DNA from: Bacillota bacterium | GTDB taxonomy: Bacteria; Bacillota; Proteinivoracia; UBA4975 | Direction: 5' to 3' | DNA length: 7,374 nucleotides | Assembly (NCBI GenBank): GCA_012727415.1 | Contig: JAAYHI010000072.1 | Span: 1 to 7,374, forward strand | Shown: positions 7,133 to 7,374 of the stretch, in pieces | Numbering within the stretch: position 1 is the stretch's first letter | How the letters are laid out: every line of letters starts with the position of its first letter | The notes under the pieces: generated by a model | Told to the model about the DNA's origin: nothing | Database searches by the model: none | The model's input: the letters and a program-made list of their open reading frames with translations, nothing else | Position numbers and translations under genes: made by a program

Positions 7133-7161
7133 TTGACATATGAACACATTTTCAATATATT
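7133..7161 (+). promoter_or_regulatory. Strong sigma-A type promoter
   Basis: TTGACA (7133-7138), a perfect -35 box, is followed after 17 bases by TATATT (7156-7161), which matches TATAAT at 5 of 6 positions. This is the best promoter in the window. Transcription would start near 7168 and leave a leader of about 28 bases before the small ORF at 7196. Confidence 0.7.
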
Positions 7162-7195
7162 AGTACGGAGAGGATAAGGGAAGGGAGGGAACTAT

Positions 7196-7306
7196 ATGAA
7201 GTTCGTTTTTCATCTTTTCCACGACTTACTGCAGTTTGCCCAAAGGAAGGTCAAGCCCATTTTTGTCTGTAAAATTGCCTCTGGCAAACTCCTATTTATG
7301 CACTAA
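7196..7306 (+). CDS. Possible small protein of 36 residues, function unknown
   Basis: The ORF starts with ATG 7 bases after GGGAGG (7183-7188) and sits directly behind a near-consensus promoter, so expression signals are unusually good for its size. The peptide starts MKFVFHLFHDLLQFAQRK and is basic and rich in Phe, Leu and Val, with a C-terminal LLFMH. It has no clear signal peptide and is too short and polar in the middle for a confident membrane helix. I do not recognise a family. An inverted repeat, AGTTTGCC (7233-7240) and GGCAAACT (7283-7290), lies inside it, so the transcript could instead be a structured small RNA, or the ORF could be the remaining 5' end of a truncated gene. No good terminator is seen before the window ends. 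Confidence 0.4.
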   Translation: MKFVFHLFHDLLQFAQRKVKPIFVCKIASGKLLFMH

Positions 7307-7374
7307 TCCGGCAATCAACTTTACCGGCTAACTCCTGTTCTTTTTTCCAAGACCAATACTCACTCATGTCAAAG

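Noticed and set aside
7036..7143. Plus-strand 35-codon ORF beginning MVMANVVQQW
   Set aside because: The ribosome binding site is weak and 9 bases away, and the end overlaps the strong promoter at 7133. It could be a gene remnant but support is too thin.
7309..7344. CCGG...CCGG hairpin followed by a T run as a terminator for the small ORF
   Set aside because: The stem is only 4 bp and the T run is about 12 bases away from it.
7296..7373. Minus-strand frame entering from the right edge and ending KVDCRISA
   Set aside because: It has only 25 codons, too few to distinguish the end of a real gene from chance, and it overlaps the 36-codon ORF.
1..7374. CRISPR array, tRNA or rRNA gene, or intact insertion sequence
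   Set aside because: No regularly spaced direct repeats, no tRNA-like arms and no transposase motifs were seen on either strand.

Overview
The window looks like part of a defence island from a Gram-positive bacterium, probably Bacillota of the Clostridia type. This is an inference. It rests on strong AGGAGG-like ribosome binding sites, a GTG start, a near-consensus TTGACA-17-TATATT promoter, and mixed base composition. The sequence does not fix the species.

Layout from left to right. Positions 1-572 hold the 3' end of a jetD-like gene (DUF2220/TOPRIM-like, the nuclease subunit of Wadjet anti-plasmid systems), followed by a hairpin terminator. A spacer of about 340 bases without a convincing gene leads to a promoter-like site and a strong ribosome binding site. 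Positions 1025-3475 encode an 816-residue protein that joins three modules: an SF1 (UvrD/Rep-type) helicase, a PD-(D/E)XK nuclease domain like the N-terminus of type I restriction HsdR, and a complete LexA/UmuD-type S24 autopeptidase. The peptidase keeps its serine, its lysine and an Ala-Gly cleavage site. On the minus strand, 3525-4587 is the broken remnant of a second, different helicase: it is frameshifted at a seven-base A run and cut off before most helicase motifs. After a spacer of about 500 bases, 5087-6907 encodes a single-chain DUF262-DUF1524 protein of the GmrSD/SspE/BrxU kind, followed by a clear terminator. The right end has a strong promoter and ribosome binding site in front of a 36-codon ORF.

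How the genes fit together. JetD acts on plasmid DNA and DUF262-DUF1524 proteins act on invading phage DNA, often modified. The helicase-nuclease-S24 protein is plausibly a third, separately transcribed defence or DNA-damage-response unit. Its most interesting property is that one polypeptide carries both a DNA-processing machine and the self-cleavage module normally used to sense RecA-ssDNA filaments. The helicase-nuclease gene is visibly more GC-rich than the pseudogene and the DUF262 gene beside it, which fits a mosaic assembled by separate transfers.
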